A stretch of DNA of 64,000 bases from Pseudomonas entomophila (GTDB lineage: Bacteria; Pseudomonadota; Gammaproteobacteria; Pseudomonadales; Pseudomonadaceae). Below the pieces are notes generated by a model. The model saw nothing but the letters and a program-made list of their open reading frames with translations, was not told the DNA's origin and searched no databases. Shown one piece after another: positions 9,456-18,960 of the stretch; the first letter of the stretch is position 1, and every line of letters starts with the position of its first letter. The stretch spans positions 3,244,001 through 3,308,000 of the forward strand of contig NZ_CP070982.1 of assembly GCF_018417595.1 (NCBI RefSeq). Direction: 5' to 3'. Both the position numbers and the translations under genes were made by a program.

Positions 9456-11078
9456 ATGTCGATCTTTTCCCAGGGCTTGATGCCCGCGTCTGTCAACCAC
9501 GTCGCCCTTACCCCCTTGAGCTTCATCGAGCGCACCGCCTCGGTCTACGGCCACTACCCAGCCGTTGTCCACGGCGCCATCCGCCGCGACTGGCGCGAGA
9601 CCTACGCCCGCTGCCGGCGTCTGGCCAGCGCCCTCCAGGGCCGCGGCATCGGCCATGGCGACACGGTGGCGGTCATGCTGCCGAACATTCCGGCCATGCT
9701 CGAGGCGCACTTCGGCGTACCCATGATCGGCGCGGTGCTCAATACCCTCAATGTGCGCCTGGATGCCGAGGCCATCGCCTTCATGCTGCGTCATGGCGAG
9801 GCCAAGGTGCTGATCGGCGACCGTGAGTTCCATGGCGTTATCCGCGAAGCCCTGGCGCTGCTCGAATACCCACCGCTGGTGATCGACGTGGACGACCCGG
9901 AGTACGGCGAAGGCCAACCCATCAGCGAACTGGACTACGAGGCGCTGCTCGCCGAGGGTGACCCTGGCTTCGCCTGGGCATGGCCCGACGACGAATGGCA
10001 GGCGATCTCGCTCAACTACACCTCTGGTACCACCGGCAACCCCAAGGGCGTGGTCTACCACCACCGTGGCGCCTACCTCAACGCCCTGGGCAACCAGATG
10101 ACCTGGTCCATGGGCCAGCACCCGGTATACCTGTGGACCCTGCCGATGTTCCACTGCAACGGCTGGTGCTACCCCTGGACCATCACCGCCCTGGCCGGCA
10201 CCCATGTGTTCCTGCGCCGGGTCGACCCGCAGAAGATCCTCACCCTGATCCGCGAGCACCAGGTCAGCCACCTGTGCGGCGCGCCCATCGTGCTCAACGC
10301 GTTGGTCAACATGCCCGACAGCGCCAAGGCGGCCATCGACCACCCGGTGCACGCCATGGTCGCCGGCGCCGCGCCGCCGGCCAAGGTGATCGGCGCCGTG
10401 GAACAGATGGGCATCCGCATCACCCACACCTACGGGCTGACCGAGGTCTACGGCCCGGTGACGGTGTGCGCCTGGCATACCGAGTGGGACGACCTGCCGC
10501 TGGAAGCTCGGGCGGCGATCAAGTCGCGCCAGGGCGTGCGCTACCCCACTCTTGACGGGCTGATGGTGGCCGACCCGCACACCCTCGAACCGGTGCCGCA
10601 GGATGGCGAGACCTTGGGGGAGATCTTCATGCGCGGCAACACCGTGATGAAGGGCTACCTGAAGAACCCCGAGGCTACCGCCGAGGCCTTTCGTGGCGGT
10701 TGGTTCCACACCGGCGACCTGGCCGTGCGACACCCGGACGGCTATGTCGAGATCAAGGACCGGCTCAAGGACATCATCATCTCCGGTGGCGAGAACATCT
10801 CCACCATCGAGGTGGAGGACGCCCTGTACAAGCACCCCGCCGTGCTCGAGGCCGCCGTGGTCGCCCGCCCAGACGAGAAATGGGGGGAGACCCCCTGCGC
10901 CTTCGTGACCCTCAAGACTGGCCATGGCGCCACTCGCGAGGGCGAGATCATCGCCTGGTGCCGCGAGCACCTGGCCGGCTTCAAGGTGCCCAAGACCGTG
11001 GTGTTCGGCGAGTTGCCCAAGACCAGCACCGGCAAGATCCAGAAGTACGTGCTGCGTGATCGAGCCAAGGCACTGTAA
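9456..11078 (+). CDS. Acyl-CoA synthetase (AMP-forming, medium-chain/DmdB-like)
   Basis: 540 residues of the ANL superfamily: activates a carboxylic acid with ATP and CoA through an acyl-adenylate. Motifs in order: A3 P-loop NYTSGTTGNPKGVVYHHRG (about 186-204), A5 HTYGLTEVYGPV, A7-A8 GWFHTGDLAVRHPDG and IKDRLKDIIISGGENIS, and A10 KTSTGKIQKYVLR with catalytic Lys527. ATG 9456 has an ACAGGA upstream; an earlier in-frame ATG at 9426 adds ten unlikely residues. The form YHHRGAYLNALGNQ is typical of medium-chain or DmdB-like ligases rather than acetyl-CoA synthetase. It is followed by an acyl-CoA dehydrogenase, suggesting activation then desaturation of the same acid; the substrate is not deducible. 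Confidence 0.9.
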   Translation: MSIFSQGLMPASVNHVALTPLSFIERTASVYGHYPAVVHGAIRRDWRETYARCRRLASALQGRGIGHGDTVAVMLPNIPAMLEAHFGVPMIGAVLNTLNVRLDAEAIAFMLRHGEAKVLIGDREFHGVIREALALLEYPPLVIDVDDPEYGEGQPISELDYEALLAEGDPGFAWAWPDDEWQAISLNYTSGTTGNPKGVVYHHRGAYLNALGNQMTWSMGQHPVYLWTLPMFHCNGWCYPWTITALAGTHVFLRRVDPQKILTLIREHQVSHLCGAPIVLNALVNMPDSAKAAIDHPVHAMVAGAAPPAKVIGAVEQMGIRITHTYGLTEVYGPVTVCAWHTEWDDLPLEARAAIKSRQGVRYPTLDGLMVADPHTLEPVPQDGETLGEIFMRGNTVMKGYLKNPEATAEAFRGGWFHTGDLAVRHPDGYVEIKDRLKDIIISGGENISTIEVEDALYKHPAVLEAAVVARPDEKWGETPCAFVTLKTGHGATREGEIIAWCREHLAGFKVPKTVVFGELPKTSTGKIQKYVLRDRAKAL

Positions 11079-11092
11079 TCACCCTTGCTGTC

Positions 11093-11178
11093 CTGTAGGA
11101 GCGGCTTCAGCCGCGATCACCCGCAAAGCGGGTGCCAGGCACCGCGATGCCCGCATCGCGGCTGAAGCCGCTCCTACA
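11093..11178. repeat. Paired REP element
   Basis: CTGTAGGAGCGGCTTCAGCC at the left and the complementary arm GCGGCTGAAGCCGCTCCTACA at the right, centre containing ATCACCCGCAAAGCGGGTGC. It sits between the acyl-CoA ligase and dehydrogenase, as a possible transcript-stabilising or attenuating hairpin inside the putative operon. Confidence 0.9.
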
Positions 11179-11237
11179 AGCCCCAAGGGCTGGGCACTTT
11201 CCCACAGAAAACGCCATTCACCAGACAAGAGCCTCAG

Positions 11238-13007
11238 ATGACCGACTACAACGCCCCCTTGCGCGACATGCGCTTCGTCCTCAAGGACGTGTTCCAGGGC
11301 CCTGCCCTGTGGGCCCGCCTGCCCGCCCTCGCCGAACGGGTCGACGCCGACACGGCCGACGCCATCCTCGAGGAAGCCGCCAAGCTCACCAGCCAGCTGA
11401 TCGCCCCGCTCAGCCGGGTCGGTGATGAACAAGGCGTGCAGTTCGAAAACGGCCAGGTCCGCACCCCCGACGGTTTCCGCGACGCCTGGCGCACCTACCG
11501 CGAAGGCGGTTGGGTAGGTTTGGGCGGCAACCCCGAGCACGGTGGCATGGGCATGCCGAAAATGCTCGGGGTGCTGTTCGAAGAGATGATGTACGCCGCC
11601 GACAGCAGTTTCAGCCTGTACTCGGCCCTCAGCGCCGGCAGTTGCCTGGCCATCGACGCCCATGCCAGCGAAGCGCTCAAGGCCACCTACCTCACGCCGC
11701 TGTACGAGGGCCGCTGGGCCGGCACCATGTGCCTGACCGAACCCCACGCCGGCACCGACCTGGGCCTGATCCGCACCCGCGCCGAGCCCCACGCCGATGG
11801 CAGCTACCGCATCAGCGGCAGCAAGATTTTCATCACCGGTGGCGAACAGGACCTCACCGAGAACATCGTCCACCTGGTACTGGCCCGCCTGCCCGACGCC
11901 CCGGCCGGTCCCAAGGGCATCTCGCTGTTCCTCGTACCGAAGCGCCTGGTCGACCAGGACGGCAGCCTGGGCGCGCGCAACGCAGCATATTGCGGCTCGA
12001 TCGAGCACAAGATGGGCATCAAGGCCTCGGCGACCTGCGTGATGAATTTCGACCAGGCCGAAGGCTATCTGGTGGGTGAACCGAACAAAGGCCTGGCGGC
12101 GATGTTCACCATGATGAACTACGAACGCCTGTCCATCGGCATCCAGGGCATTGGTTGCGCCGAGGCCTCCTACCAGAGTGCCGTGCGCTATGCCAGCGAA
12201 CGCCTGCAGAGTCGCGCTGCCGGTGGCGCCCTGGACAAGCAGCGGGTCGCCGACCCGATCATCGTCCACGGCGATGTGCGGCGCATGCTGCTGACCATGC
12301 GGGTCATGACCGAAGGCGGCCGCGCCTTCGCGGTCTATGTCGGCCAGCAGCTGGACATCGCCCGTTATGCCGAGGACCCGGCCGAGCGCGAGCGCGCCCA
12401 GCGCCAGGTCGCCCTGCTGACGCCCGTGGCCAAGGCGTTCTTCACCGACAACGGCCTGGAAAGCTGCGTGCTCGGCCAACAAGTGTTCGGTGGGCATGGC
12501 TACATTCGCGAATGGGGCCAGGAGCAACGCGTACGCGACGTGCGCATCGCACAGATCTACGAGGGCACCAATGGTATCCAGGCCCTCGACCTGCTCGGGC
12601 GCAAGGTCCTGGGCGACGGCGGCCAGGCACTGGCCAGCCTGGCCGCCGAGATCCGCGCATTCTGCGTAGACGCCGCGCTGCATCGCGAAGCGTTGCAGGA
12701 AGCCCTGGTACGGTTGGAACGGACCAGCGCCTGGCTGCAGGTGCAGGCAGGCAAGAACAGCAATCTGGTCAGCGCCTCGGCGGTGGAATACCTGCACCTG
12801 TTCGGGCTGACCGCCTACGCCTACATGTGGGCGCGCATGGCCCAAGTGGCGGCGGTGCGTCACACCGAGGACCCGACGTTCCACGGCACAAAGCTTGCCA
12901 GCGCAGCGTTCTTCTTCCAGCGCGTACTACCGAGAGGCCTGGCACTGGAAGCGACAATCCGTGCCGGCGCGGACAGCCTCTACGCGATGGCGGCGGAGCA
13001 GTTCTGA
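11238..13007 (+). CDS. Acyl-CoA dehydrogenase (long DmdC/PA-type, FAD-dependent)
   Basis: 589 residues, the length of the larger acyl-CoA dehydrogenase subfamily with an extra C-terminal domain rather than the usual 380-400. The N-terminal helical domain is followed by the flavin/substrate segment MCLTEPHAGTDLGLIRTRA and ISGSKIFITGGE, the conserved GYLVGEPNKGLAAMFTMMN, and late QVFGGHGYIREWGQEQRVRDVRIAQIYEGTNGIQALDL. The Glu in IYEGTNGIQ is the usual candidate for the catalytic base. It should oxidise an acyl-CoA to the 2-enoyl-CoA, passing electrons to ETF. It follows the acyl-CoA ligase by 159 bases with a REP between. Confidence 0.9.
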   Translation: MTDYNAPLRDMRFVLKDVFQGPALWARLPALAERVDADTADAILEEAAKLTSQLIAPLSRVGDEQGVQFENGQVRTPDGFRDAWRTYREGGWVGLGGNPEHGGMGMPKMLGVLFEEMMYAADSSFSLYSALSAGSCLAIDAHASEALKATYLTPLYEGRWAGTMCLTEPHAGTDLGLIRTRAEPHADGSYRISGSKIFITGGEQDLTENIVHLVLARLPDAPAGPKGISLFLVPKRLVDQDGSLGARNAAYCGSIEHKMGIKASATCVMNFDQAEGYLVGEPNKGLAAMFTMMNYERLSIGIQGIGCAEASYQSAVRYASERLQSRAAGGALDKQRVADPIIVHGDVRRMLLTMRVMTEGGRAFAVYVGQQLDIARYAEDPAERERAQRQVALLTPVAKAFFTDNGLESCVLGQQVFGGHGYIREWGQEQRVRDVRIAQIYEGTNGIQALDLLGRKVLGDGGQALASLAAEIRAFCVDAALHREALQEALVRLERTSAWLQVQAGKNSNLVSASAVEYLHLFGLTAYAYMWARMAQVAAVRHTEDPTFHGTKLASAAFFFQRVLPRGLALEATIRAGADSLYAMAAEQF

Positions 13008-13013
13008 TAAGAA

Positions 13014-13055
13014 GGGTCGTATCTGCGCAGGCTTGCCCCGGCACAGATACGACCC
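13014..13055 (+). terminator. Inverted repeat after the acyl-CoA dehydrogenase
   Basis: GGGTCGTATCTG and its perfect complement CAGATACGACCC, 12-base arms with an 18-base loop, starting seven bases after the stop. It lacks an immediate T-tract (a T-run follows some 15 bases later), so it may be a processing hairpin or a weak terminator. Confidence 0.5.
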
Positions 13056-13080
13056 ATCCTCATATACGACGATTTTTCCT

Positions 13081-13099
13081 ACAATTGATAGTCATTCGC
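13081..13099 (+). promoter_or_regulatory. Fur-box-like sequence upstream of fecR-type gene
   Basis: ACAATTGATAGTCATTCGC matches the 19-base Fur consensus at about 12 positions, with the inner block GATAGTCATT matching 9 of 10. It lies 61 bases upstream of the FecR-type gene. Strength is moderate; the iron link is inference. Confidence 0.4.
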
Positions 13100-13136
13100 C
13101 ATTAACACGTTCTCGACAGACCCGCCCGGAGGTAGA

Positions 13137-13163
13137 ATGCCGCAAAACCGGGAGCCGCAATGA
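13137..13163 (+). CDS. Possible eight-codon leader peptide coupled to the FecR-type gene
   Basis: ATG 13137 is preceded by CGGAGGTAG and reads MPQNREPQ before TGA 13161-13163. The TGA overlaps the next ATG as ATGA, the arrangement of translational coupling. In FecI-FecR pairs the sigma-factor gene often ends this way, but the upstream frame closes at 13089 and shows no sigma similarity. Confidence 0.3.
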   Translation: MPQNREPQ

Positions 13164-14167
13164 ACCAGGACCGCCTCATTCCCAGCGAAGACGATGCCAT
13201 CACCGATGCCGCCGCGCACTGGTGCATGCGCCTGCACGCCGATGATTGCACGGCGGCCGAGCGCCAGGCGTTCAGCCAGTGGCAGGCCGCTGACCCGCGG
13301 CATGCCGAGGAATACCAGGCGATGCTGGAGATCTGGCAGACCGCCGACCTGCTGCCGCGCACGGCCACGGTTGTCGAGCTCAAGCCCTCGACATCACGGC
13401 AGGCGCCTGCGCGCCATTGGCGCCCTTTCGCGTGCGCGGCGGCGATAGCCCTGCTCGCCCTGCCCCTGGCCGGCTGGGTCGGCTGGGAGCAAGGCTGGCT
13501 GCCCAACAGCTACCAGCACTTCGCAACCACCGACCAGTTGCAACAGGTGCGCCTGAGCGACGGCAGCAGCGTCGAACTGAACCTGCACAGCGAACTGCGC
13601 TACCTGAACTACAAGGATGAGCGCCGTGTCACCCTGGTCAAGGGCGAGGCGTTCTTCAAGGTCGCGCACGACAGCAGCCACCCGTTCATCGTCCGTGCCG
13701 GCAACGGCCAGACCCGGGTGACCGGCACTCAGTTCAACGTGTGGAAGTACGAGGATCAGGTCAAGGTGACCCTGGTGGAGGGCTCGGTGCTGGTCAGCAG
13801 CGCCGGCAGTTCCGGAGGTTACCGGCTGGGGCCGGGCATGCAGGCCAGCTATGACAAGGGCGATTTCGAGCCCCAACTGGCCCAGAGCGACGACTACGGC
13901 AACAACCTGGCCTGGCGCAACGGCAAGCTGGTGCTGGACAACCTGAGCCTTGCCCAGGCGCTGCCGCTGATCAACCGCTACCTCGACAAGCCGCTGCTGC
14001 TGGCCGACGACAGCACCGCTGGCATTCGCATCAGCGGTATCTACAGCACCGCGCAAGTCGCACGCCTGGTCGACACCCTGCCCAAGGTGCTGCCGATCTA
14101 CCTCACTCGCAGCAAGGACGGCAGCACCGTCCTCAACCGCATCGTACCGGTCCCCAGCCGCGGCTGA
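13160..14167 (+). CDS. FecR family anti-sigma/sensor protein, orphan
   Basis: 335 residues. N-terminal DUF4880 segment (AAHWCMRLHADDCTAAERQA, then QWQAADPRHAEEYQAM), one membrane segment (FACAAAIALLALPLAGWVGW, about 93-112), the periplasmic FecR domain (DGSSVELNLHSELRY through EGSVLVS) and a C-terminal DUF4974-like part (LDNLSLAQALPLINRYLDKP). Such proteins hold an ECF sigma factor at the inner membrane until a TonB-dependent receptor signals. Here no FecI-type sigma gene precedes it and no receptor gene follows; the next gene is on the other strand. A Fur-like box and a tiny coupled ORF lie upstream. The partner must be elsewhere, or the function has changed. Confidence 0.88.
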   Translation: MNQDRLIPSEDDAITDAAAHWCMRLHADDCTAAERQAFSQWQAADPRHAEEYQAMLEIWQTADLLPRTATVVELKPSTSRQAPARHWRPFACAAAIALLALPLAGWVGWEQGWLPNSYQHFATTDQLQQVRLSDGSSVELNLHSELRYLNYKDERRVTLVKGEAFFKVAHDSSHPFIVRAGNGQTRVTGTQFNVWKYEDQVKVTLVEGSVLVSSAGSSGGYRLGPGMQASYDKGDFEPQLAQSDDYGNNLAWRNGKLVLDNLSLAQALPLINRYLDKPLLLADDSTAGIRISGIYSTAQVARLVDTLPKVLPIYLTRSKDGSTVLNRIVPVPSRG

Positions 14168-14176
14168 GGCCACCGC

Positions 14177-15496
14177 TCAGAGGGACATCGCCGCCAGCCA
14201 GCCGAAGGCCAGCAAAGGCAGGTTGTAATGGATGAAGGTCGGCACCACGGTATCCCAGATATGGTGGTGCTGGCCGTCCACGTTCAAGCCGGAGGTCGGC
14301 CCGAGGGTAGAGTCCGAGGCCGGCGAACCGGCATCCCCCAAGGCACCCGCCGTACCGACGATGCACACCGTGGCGACCGGGTCGAAGCCCAGCTGCACGC
14401 ACAGCGGCACGAAGATCGCCGCCAGGATCGGCACCGTCGAGAACGACGAGCCGATGCCCATGGTCACCAGCAACCCCACCAGCAGCATCAGCAGCGCGCC
14501 GACTCCCTTGCTGTGGTCGATCCACTGAGCGGAGGCCTCCACCAGGGTCTTCACTTCGCCGGTGGCCTTCATCACCTCGGCGAAGCCAGAGGCGGCGATC
14601 ATGATGAAGCCGATCATGGCCATCATCTTCATGCCTTCGGTGAACAGGTCGTCGGTCTCTCTCCAACGCACGATGCCCGACAGCGAGAAGATCAGGAAAC
14701 CAACCATGGCACCGATGATCATCGAGTCCAGCCACAGCTGGATGATGAACGCCGAGGCGATGGCCACCCCCGCCACCAGCAGGGTCAGCGGGTTGTACTG
14801 CACGCTGACCTGCTCCACCTGCTCGATGCGCGCCAGGTCGTAGTCACGCTTCTTGCGGTAGCTGAAGAACACCGCCAGCAGCAGGCCGGCCAGCATGCCT
14901 GCGGCCGGAATGGCCATGGCATGGGTCACGTTCACGCCACTGACATCCACGCCGGCACGGCTGACGTTGGCCAGCAGGATCTCGTTGAGGAAGATGTTGC
15001 CAAAGCCCACCGGCAGGAACATGTACGGGGTGATCAGGCCGAAAGTCATCACGCAGGCGATCAGCCGACGGTCGATGCGCAGGCGCGTCAGTACATACAG
15101 CAGCGGTGGCACCAGCAAGGGGATGAAGGCGATATGGATCGGCAGGATGTTCTGCGACGACACCGCCACCACCAGCATCAACCCGATCAACAGCCACTTC
15201 ACCTTGCCGCCTTCGGCATGGCCCTGCCGGTCGATCATGGCCAGGGCACGGTCGGCCAGGGCATGGGCCAGGCCGGACTTGGCAATGGCCACGGCGAACG
15301 CGCCGAGCAAGGCATACGAAAGCGCCACCGTGGCGCCGCCGCCCAGGCCACCGTTGAAGGCCTTGAGCGTACCTTCGATACCTAACCCACCGACCAGGCC
15401 CCCGGCCAGGGCGCCGATGATCAGCGCGATGACCACATGCACGCGGGACAGGCTCAGTACCAGCATCAGCCCGACCGCGGCAATCACTGCATTCAT
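14177..15496 (-). CDS. Na+/H+ antiporter family permease (NhaC/YuiF-like)
   Basis: 439 residues, almost entirely hydrophobic, with about 11-12 predicted helices. The frame extends to 15625 but I choose ATG 15496 ([16 protein letters not shown]), because CGAGG lies at the right distance and the extra N-terminal 43 residues are not conserved-looking. Features include glycine-rich [15 protein letters not shown], the half-helix region [14 protein letters not shown] and a late duplicate [18 protein letters not shown], consistent with the inverted-repeat ion transporter superfamily. Family annotation is Na+/H+ antiporter, but related proteins move organic acids or amino acids. Convergent with the FecR gene (9-base gap). 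Confidence 0.82.
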   Translation of the reverse strand: MNAVIAAVGLMLVLSLSRVHVVIALIIGALAGGLVGGLGIEGTLKAFNGGLGGGATVALSYALLGAFAVAIAKSGLAHALADRALAMIDRQGHAEGGKVKWLLIGLMLVVAVSSQNILPIHIAFIPLLVPPLLYVLTRLRIDRRLIACVMTFGLITPYMFLPVGFGNIFLNEILLANVSRAGVDVSGVNVTHAMAIPAAGMLAGLLLAVFFSYRKKRDYDLARIEQVEQVSVQYNPLTLLVAGVAIASAFIIQLWLDSMIIGAMVGFLIFSLSGIVRWRETDDLFTEGMKMMAMIGFIMIAASGFAEVMKATGEVKTLVEASAQWIDHSKGVGALLMLLVGLLVTMGIGSSFSTVPILAAIFVPLCVQLGFDPVATVCIVGTAGALGDAGSPASDSTLGPTSGLNVDGQHHHIWDTVVPTFIHYNLPLLAFGWLAAMSL

Positions 15497-15692
15497 GTGT
15501 GCAAACCTCGTTACGACAGACAAAAAGCGAGCGTTCCGGCGACAGACCGCACACAGGCGCTGGCCGGACCATGGGATGTTGTTATGAAGGGCGCACACTC
15601 TGAAGCACAGGCCGCCAGATGTCAAAAGCGTCTGCCCCGCGGCCCTTCGCTTGCTATAGACGAACGTCGAAGCATTAAATTGAACGTTTGAA

Positions 15693-15719
15693 TAAAGAAA
15701 AAACGGCGACCGCCGACAC
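15693..15719 (+). promoter_or_regulatory. FliA (sigma-28) promoter of the chemoreceptor gene
   Basis: TAAA at 15693-15696, exactly 15 bases, then GCCGACAC at 15712-15719; the sigma-28 consensus is TAAA-N15-GCCGATAA. Transcription would begin near 15726, about 33 bases upstream of the ATG. Confidence 0.65.
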
Positions 15720-15758
15720 AGTCGGCAGCATCAAACCTATTAGAACGGAATTGCCCCA

Positions 15759-17906
15759 ATGCCTTCGCTGCGACAACTCTCGATTCAATGGAAGATCACA
15801 CTGCTGGCAGGCTTGTGCCTGGCGGCCATCGTTACCCTGCTGGTCGGCCTTTCGCTGTACCGCATGGATCACAGCTCGGACCTGGTCAAGGCCAGCAGCA
15901 TGAAGATGCTCACCGAGGCGGCCCAGTCGCGCATCGAGTCCCAAGGCGAGGTCCAGGCCCTGAACATCCGTCGCCAGTTCATGGACGCCTACCAGTACGG
16001 CGCCGGCTTCGCCCGCCAGGTACTGTTCCTGCGCGAGCAGGCGGAAAAGCGCTTCCTCGACGCCTACGACCTGCGCCAGGACATGACCGCCCAGGTGCGC
16101 GCGGCCCTGCAGGCCAACCCCGATCTGCTGGGGCTGTCGCTGGTGTTCGAGCCGGGCGCGCTGGACGGCAAGGACAAGCTGTTCGCCGGCCAGAGCGAGC
16201 TGGGCAGCAATGAAACCGGACGTTTCGCCCTGTACTGGTCGCAACCCCGCGCCGGCCAGCTGACCTCCATGGCCCTGCCCGAGCACGACATGGCCAACAC
16301 CGAGATCGGCCCCAGCGGCCAGCCGGCCAACACCTGGTGGGTGTGCCCGCGCAGCAGCGGCCAGGTGTGCGTGGTGGAGCCGTACTTCTATGACATCGAT
16401 GGCCAGCGCGTGCTGATGACCAGCATCGTCTTCCCGCTCAAGGCCAACGGCAAAGTGATCGCCACGCTGTCCATCGACATCAATCTCAACAGCCTGCAGG
16501 CCCTCAGCCAGACGGCCAGCCGCAGCCTGTACGAAGGGCGCACCACGGTCGGCATCCTCAGCCCGGTTGGCTTGCTGGCCGGTTACAGCGCCGACGCCAC
16601 CAAGCTGGCCCAGCGCTTCGACCAGGTCGACCGCACCCAGGGCGCCGAGATGGTGCGCAAGCTCGGTGAAGGCAAACTGCAAATCCTCCACGACCAACAG
16701 CGCCTGAAAGTGCTGGCCGCGTTCGAGCCGATCCCCGGCGGCAAACCCTGGGGCGTGCTGCTCGACGTCCCGGAAAGCGCCCTGACCGGCCCCGCCGAAA
16801 CCCTCAAGGTGGAACTCGACGCCCTCAACACCAGCGGCACCCTGCTGGAACTGGGCCTGGGCCTGGCCGCCGCCATCGCCGGCCTGCTGCTGGTGTGGCT
16901 GATGGCCCGTGGCGTGACCCGGCCGATCCTCGGCGTGGCCAGCATGCTCAAGGACATCGCCAGCGGCGAAGGCGACCTGACCCGCCGCCTGCAATACGCC
17001 AAGCAGGACGAGCTGGGCGAGCTGGCAGGCTGGTTCAACCGTTTCCTCGACAAGCTGCAACCGACCATCGCCGAGGTAAAACGCTCGGTACAGGCCGCCC
17101 GCGGCACCGCCGACCAGTCGGCGGCCATCGCCGCCGAGACCAGCGCCGGCATGGAGCAGCAGTACCGCCAGGTCGACCAGGTGGCCACCGCCTCCCATGA
17201 GATGAGCGCCACCGCCCAGGACGTCGCCCGCAGCGCGGCCCAGGCCGCCCAGGCCGCGCGCGATGCCGACCAGGCCACCCGCGAAGGCCTGGCGGTGATC
17301 GACCGCACCACCACCAGCATCGACACCCTGGCCGCTGACATGAGCAGCGCCATGGCCCAGGTCGAAGGGTTGGCGCAGAACAGCGAGAAGATCGGTTCGG
17401 TGCTGGAGGTGATCCGCTCGATCGCCGAACAGACCAACCTGCTGGCGCTCAATGCCGCCATCGAGGCCGCCCGCGCCGGTGAAGCCGGCCGCGGCTTCGC
17501 GGTGGTCGCCGACGAAGTGCGCAACCTGGCCCGCCGCACCCAGGAATCGGTGGAAGAAACCCGCCAGGTGATCGAGGCCCTGCAGGCCGGCACCCAAGTG
17601 GTGGTGGGCGCCATGGACAGCAGCCATCGCCAGGCCCAGGGCGGTGTCGAGCAGGTCGGCCAGGCCGTCACCGCGCTGCAACGCATCGGCCAGGCCGTGA
17701 CGGTGATCACCGACATGAACCTGCAGATCGCCAGTGCCGCGGAAGAGCAAAGCGCGGTGGCCGAGGAAATCAACAGCAACGTCGCCACCATCCGCGATGT
17801 CACCGAATCGCTGTCGGATCAGGCCAACGAATCGGCGCGGGTCAGCCAGTCGCTCAACAGCCTGGCCAACCAGCAGCAAGGCTTGATGGACCAGTTCCGC
17901 GTCTGA
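15759..17906 (+). CDS. Methyl-accepting chemotaxis protein with double-Cache-type sensor
   Basis: 715 residues. TM1 at about 12-34 ([20 protein letters not shown]), a large periplasmic sensor of about 325 residues with Cache-like motifs ([55 protein letters not shown]), TM2 at about 363-385, HAMP ([20 protein letters not shown]), and the cytoplasmic helical hairpin with the invariant tip [19 protein letters not shown]. The sensor is of the dCache class that usually binds amino acids, polyamines or organic acids; the ligand cannot be read from sequence. Single gene with a near-consensus FliA promoter, so expressed with motility genes. Confidence 0.92.
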   Translation: MPSLRQLSIQWKITLLAGLCLAAIVTLLVGLSLYRMDHSSDLVKASSMKMLTEAAQSRIESQGEVQALNIRRQFMDAYQYGAGFARQVLFLREQAEKRFLDAYDLRQDMTAQVRAALQANPDLLGLSLVFEPGALDGKDKLFAGQSELGSNETGRFALYWSQPRAGQLTSMALPEHDMANTEIGPSGQPANTWWVCPRSSGQVCVVEPYFYDIDGQRVLMTSIVFPLKANGKVIATLSIDINLNSLQALSQTASRSLYEGRTTVGILSPVGLLAGYSADATKLAQRFDQVDRTQGAEMVRKLGEGKLQILHDQQRLKVLAAFEPIPGGKPWGVLLDVPESALTGPAETLKVELDALNTSGTLLELGLGLAAAIAGLLLVWLMARGVTRPILGVASMLKDIASGEGDLTRRLQYAKQDELGELAGWFNRFLDKLQPTIAEVKRSVQAARGTADQSAAIAAETSAGMEQQYRQVDQVATASHEMSATAQDVARSAAQAAQAARDADQATREGLAVIDRTTTSIDTLAADMSSAMAQVEGLAQNSEKIGSVLEVIRSIAEQTNLLALNAAIEAARAGEAGRGFAVVADEVRNLARRTQESVEETRQVIEALQAGTQVVVGAMDSSHRQAQGGVEQVGQAVTALQRIGQAVTVITDMNLQIASAAEEQSAVAEEINSNVATIRDVTESLSDQANESARVSQSLNSLANQQQGLMDQFRV

Positions 17907-17930
17907 CCCCTCCTGGTAGGCTGGCTCCCC

Positions 17931-17975
17931 TGCAGGAGCCAGCCTTGCTGGCGAACACCGGCAAAGCCGGAGCCA
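17931..17975. repeat. REP-like element, second class, single copy
   Basis: GCAGGAGCCAGCCTTGCTGG followed by a short imperfect complement (CCGGCAAAGCCGGAGCC). Same core as the elements at 3697 and 48159. Lies between the chemoreceptor stop and the convergent recombinase stop. Confidence 0.65.
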
Positions 17976-17984
17976 AACTCCCCC

Positions 17985-18899
17985 TCAGTAGTCGAACCGC
18001 TCCACCGCCCGCCGCCGCTCATTGTCATCCCGCCGGTCGTACCCCGCCGTGGTCTGGATATTGGCGTGGTGCGCCAGCTTCTGGGCGATCGACAGGTCGT
18101 GCTCCTCGATCACCCGGGTGATGAACGCCCGGCGAAAATCATGGGGCATGATCTTCGCCCCCACCTGCGCCCCACGCTGGCGTGCGATGTAGTAGATGGC
18201 GTGCTTGGTAATCCGTGCGCGGGTGATATGGCTGCCGCGACGAATACGGTTGAACAGGAACGCATCGTCGCGCTCCCCCGCCGCCAGGTGCTGGCGGCGC
18301 AGGTCAAGCCAGGCCTGCAGCTTGTCGAACGCCCAGGCCGGGGCGTACTTGATCAGTTCGCGATTACCCTTGCCCAGCACCTGCACGCTGCGCTCGTCGA
18401 AGTCGACCTGGGCCAGGTTCACGTCCACCGATTCCGACTTGCGCATGCCGGTGCCATACAGCAGCGCGAGGATCGCCGCATCGCGCACGCCCTGTGGTCG
18501 CGGGTCGGCGGCACAGACCTCCATCAGCTCACGGATCAGGCCGCGCCGCAGGTTGCGCCCCGCCGGCAGGCGACTGCCGCCGGCCGGCTTGATATCACGG
18601 ATCTTCAGCAGGTGCTCATGTTCGATCAGGCCCTGGCGCCAGGCCTCGTTCATGACGCCGCGCACGGCATTGACGTACAACGATGAGGTATTCGGGGCGT
18701 AGCCGTCCGCGCGCAGGGCCGCCACCAGTGCGATCACATGGCCGGGCTCGAGGTGGTGCCAGGGCACGTCGGCGATATCACAATCAATGAAGCCCAGGCG
18801 ATCGGCGGCGTCCTGGAGGATGTAGCGCATGGTCAGCTGGCTGGACGGCGCCAGACGGGCAAGATACTGCAACAGCGGGTTGCGCAGGAGGTCGGTCAC
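17985..18899 (-). CDS. Solitary tyrosine recombinase/integrase
   Basis: 304 residues with the start placed at GTG 18899 (ACAGGATC upstream). SAM-like core-binding region (about 15-100), then the catalytic domain: first Arg in GTGMRKSES (Arg153), Lys region VLGKGNRELI, HxxR in MPHDFRRAFI, second His in LAHHANIQTT and nucleophile Tyr287 in AGYDRRDDN. All residues of the catalytic set appear present. Length is that of XerC/D rather than of phage integrases (350-450). No phage, transposon or cassette genes and no obvious att repeats adjoin it. Its substrate is unknown. Confidence 0.85.
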   Translation of the reverse strand: MTDLLRNPLLQYLARLAPSSQLTMRYILQDAADRLGFIDCDIADVPWHHLEPGHVIALVAALRADGYAPNTSSLYVNAVRGVMNEAWRQGLIEHEHLLKIRDIKPAGGSRLPAGRNLRRGLIRELMEVCAADPRPQGVRDAAILALLYGTGMRKSESVDVNLAQVDFDERSVQVLGKGNRELIKYAPAWAFDKLQAWLDLRRQHLAAGERDDAFLFNRIRRGSHITRARITKHAIYYIARQRGAQVGAKIMPHDFRRAFITRVIEEHDLSIAQKLAHHANIQTTAGYDRRDDNERRRAVERFDY

Positions 18900-18960
18900 A
18901 ATGGGGATCCTGTAGCGGAGCTTCGGCGCGGGAAGGCAGCGTAAAGCAATAAACGAGTCG

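Noticed and set aside
13008..13160. Remnant FecI sigma gene
   Set aside because: All frames checked upstream close by 13089 and show no sigma-like helix-turn-helix.
15675..17879. Minus-strand frame of 734 codons
   Set aside because: Antisense to the chemoreceptor gene, which has clear motifs and a promoter.
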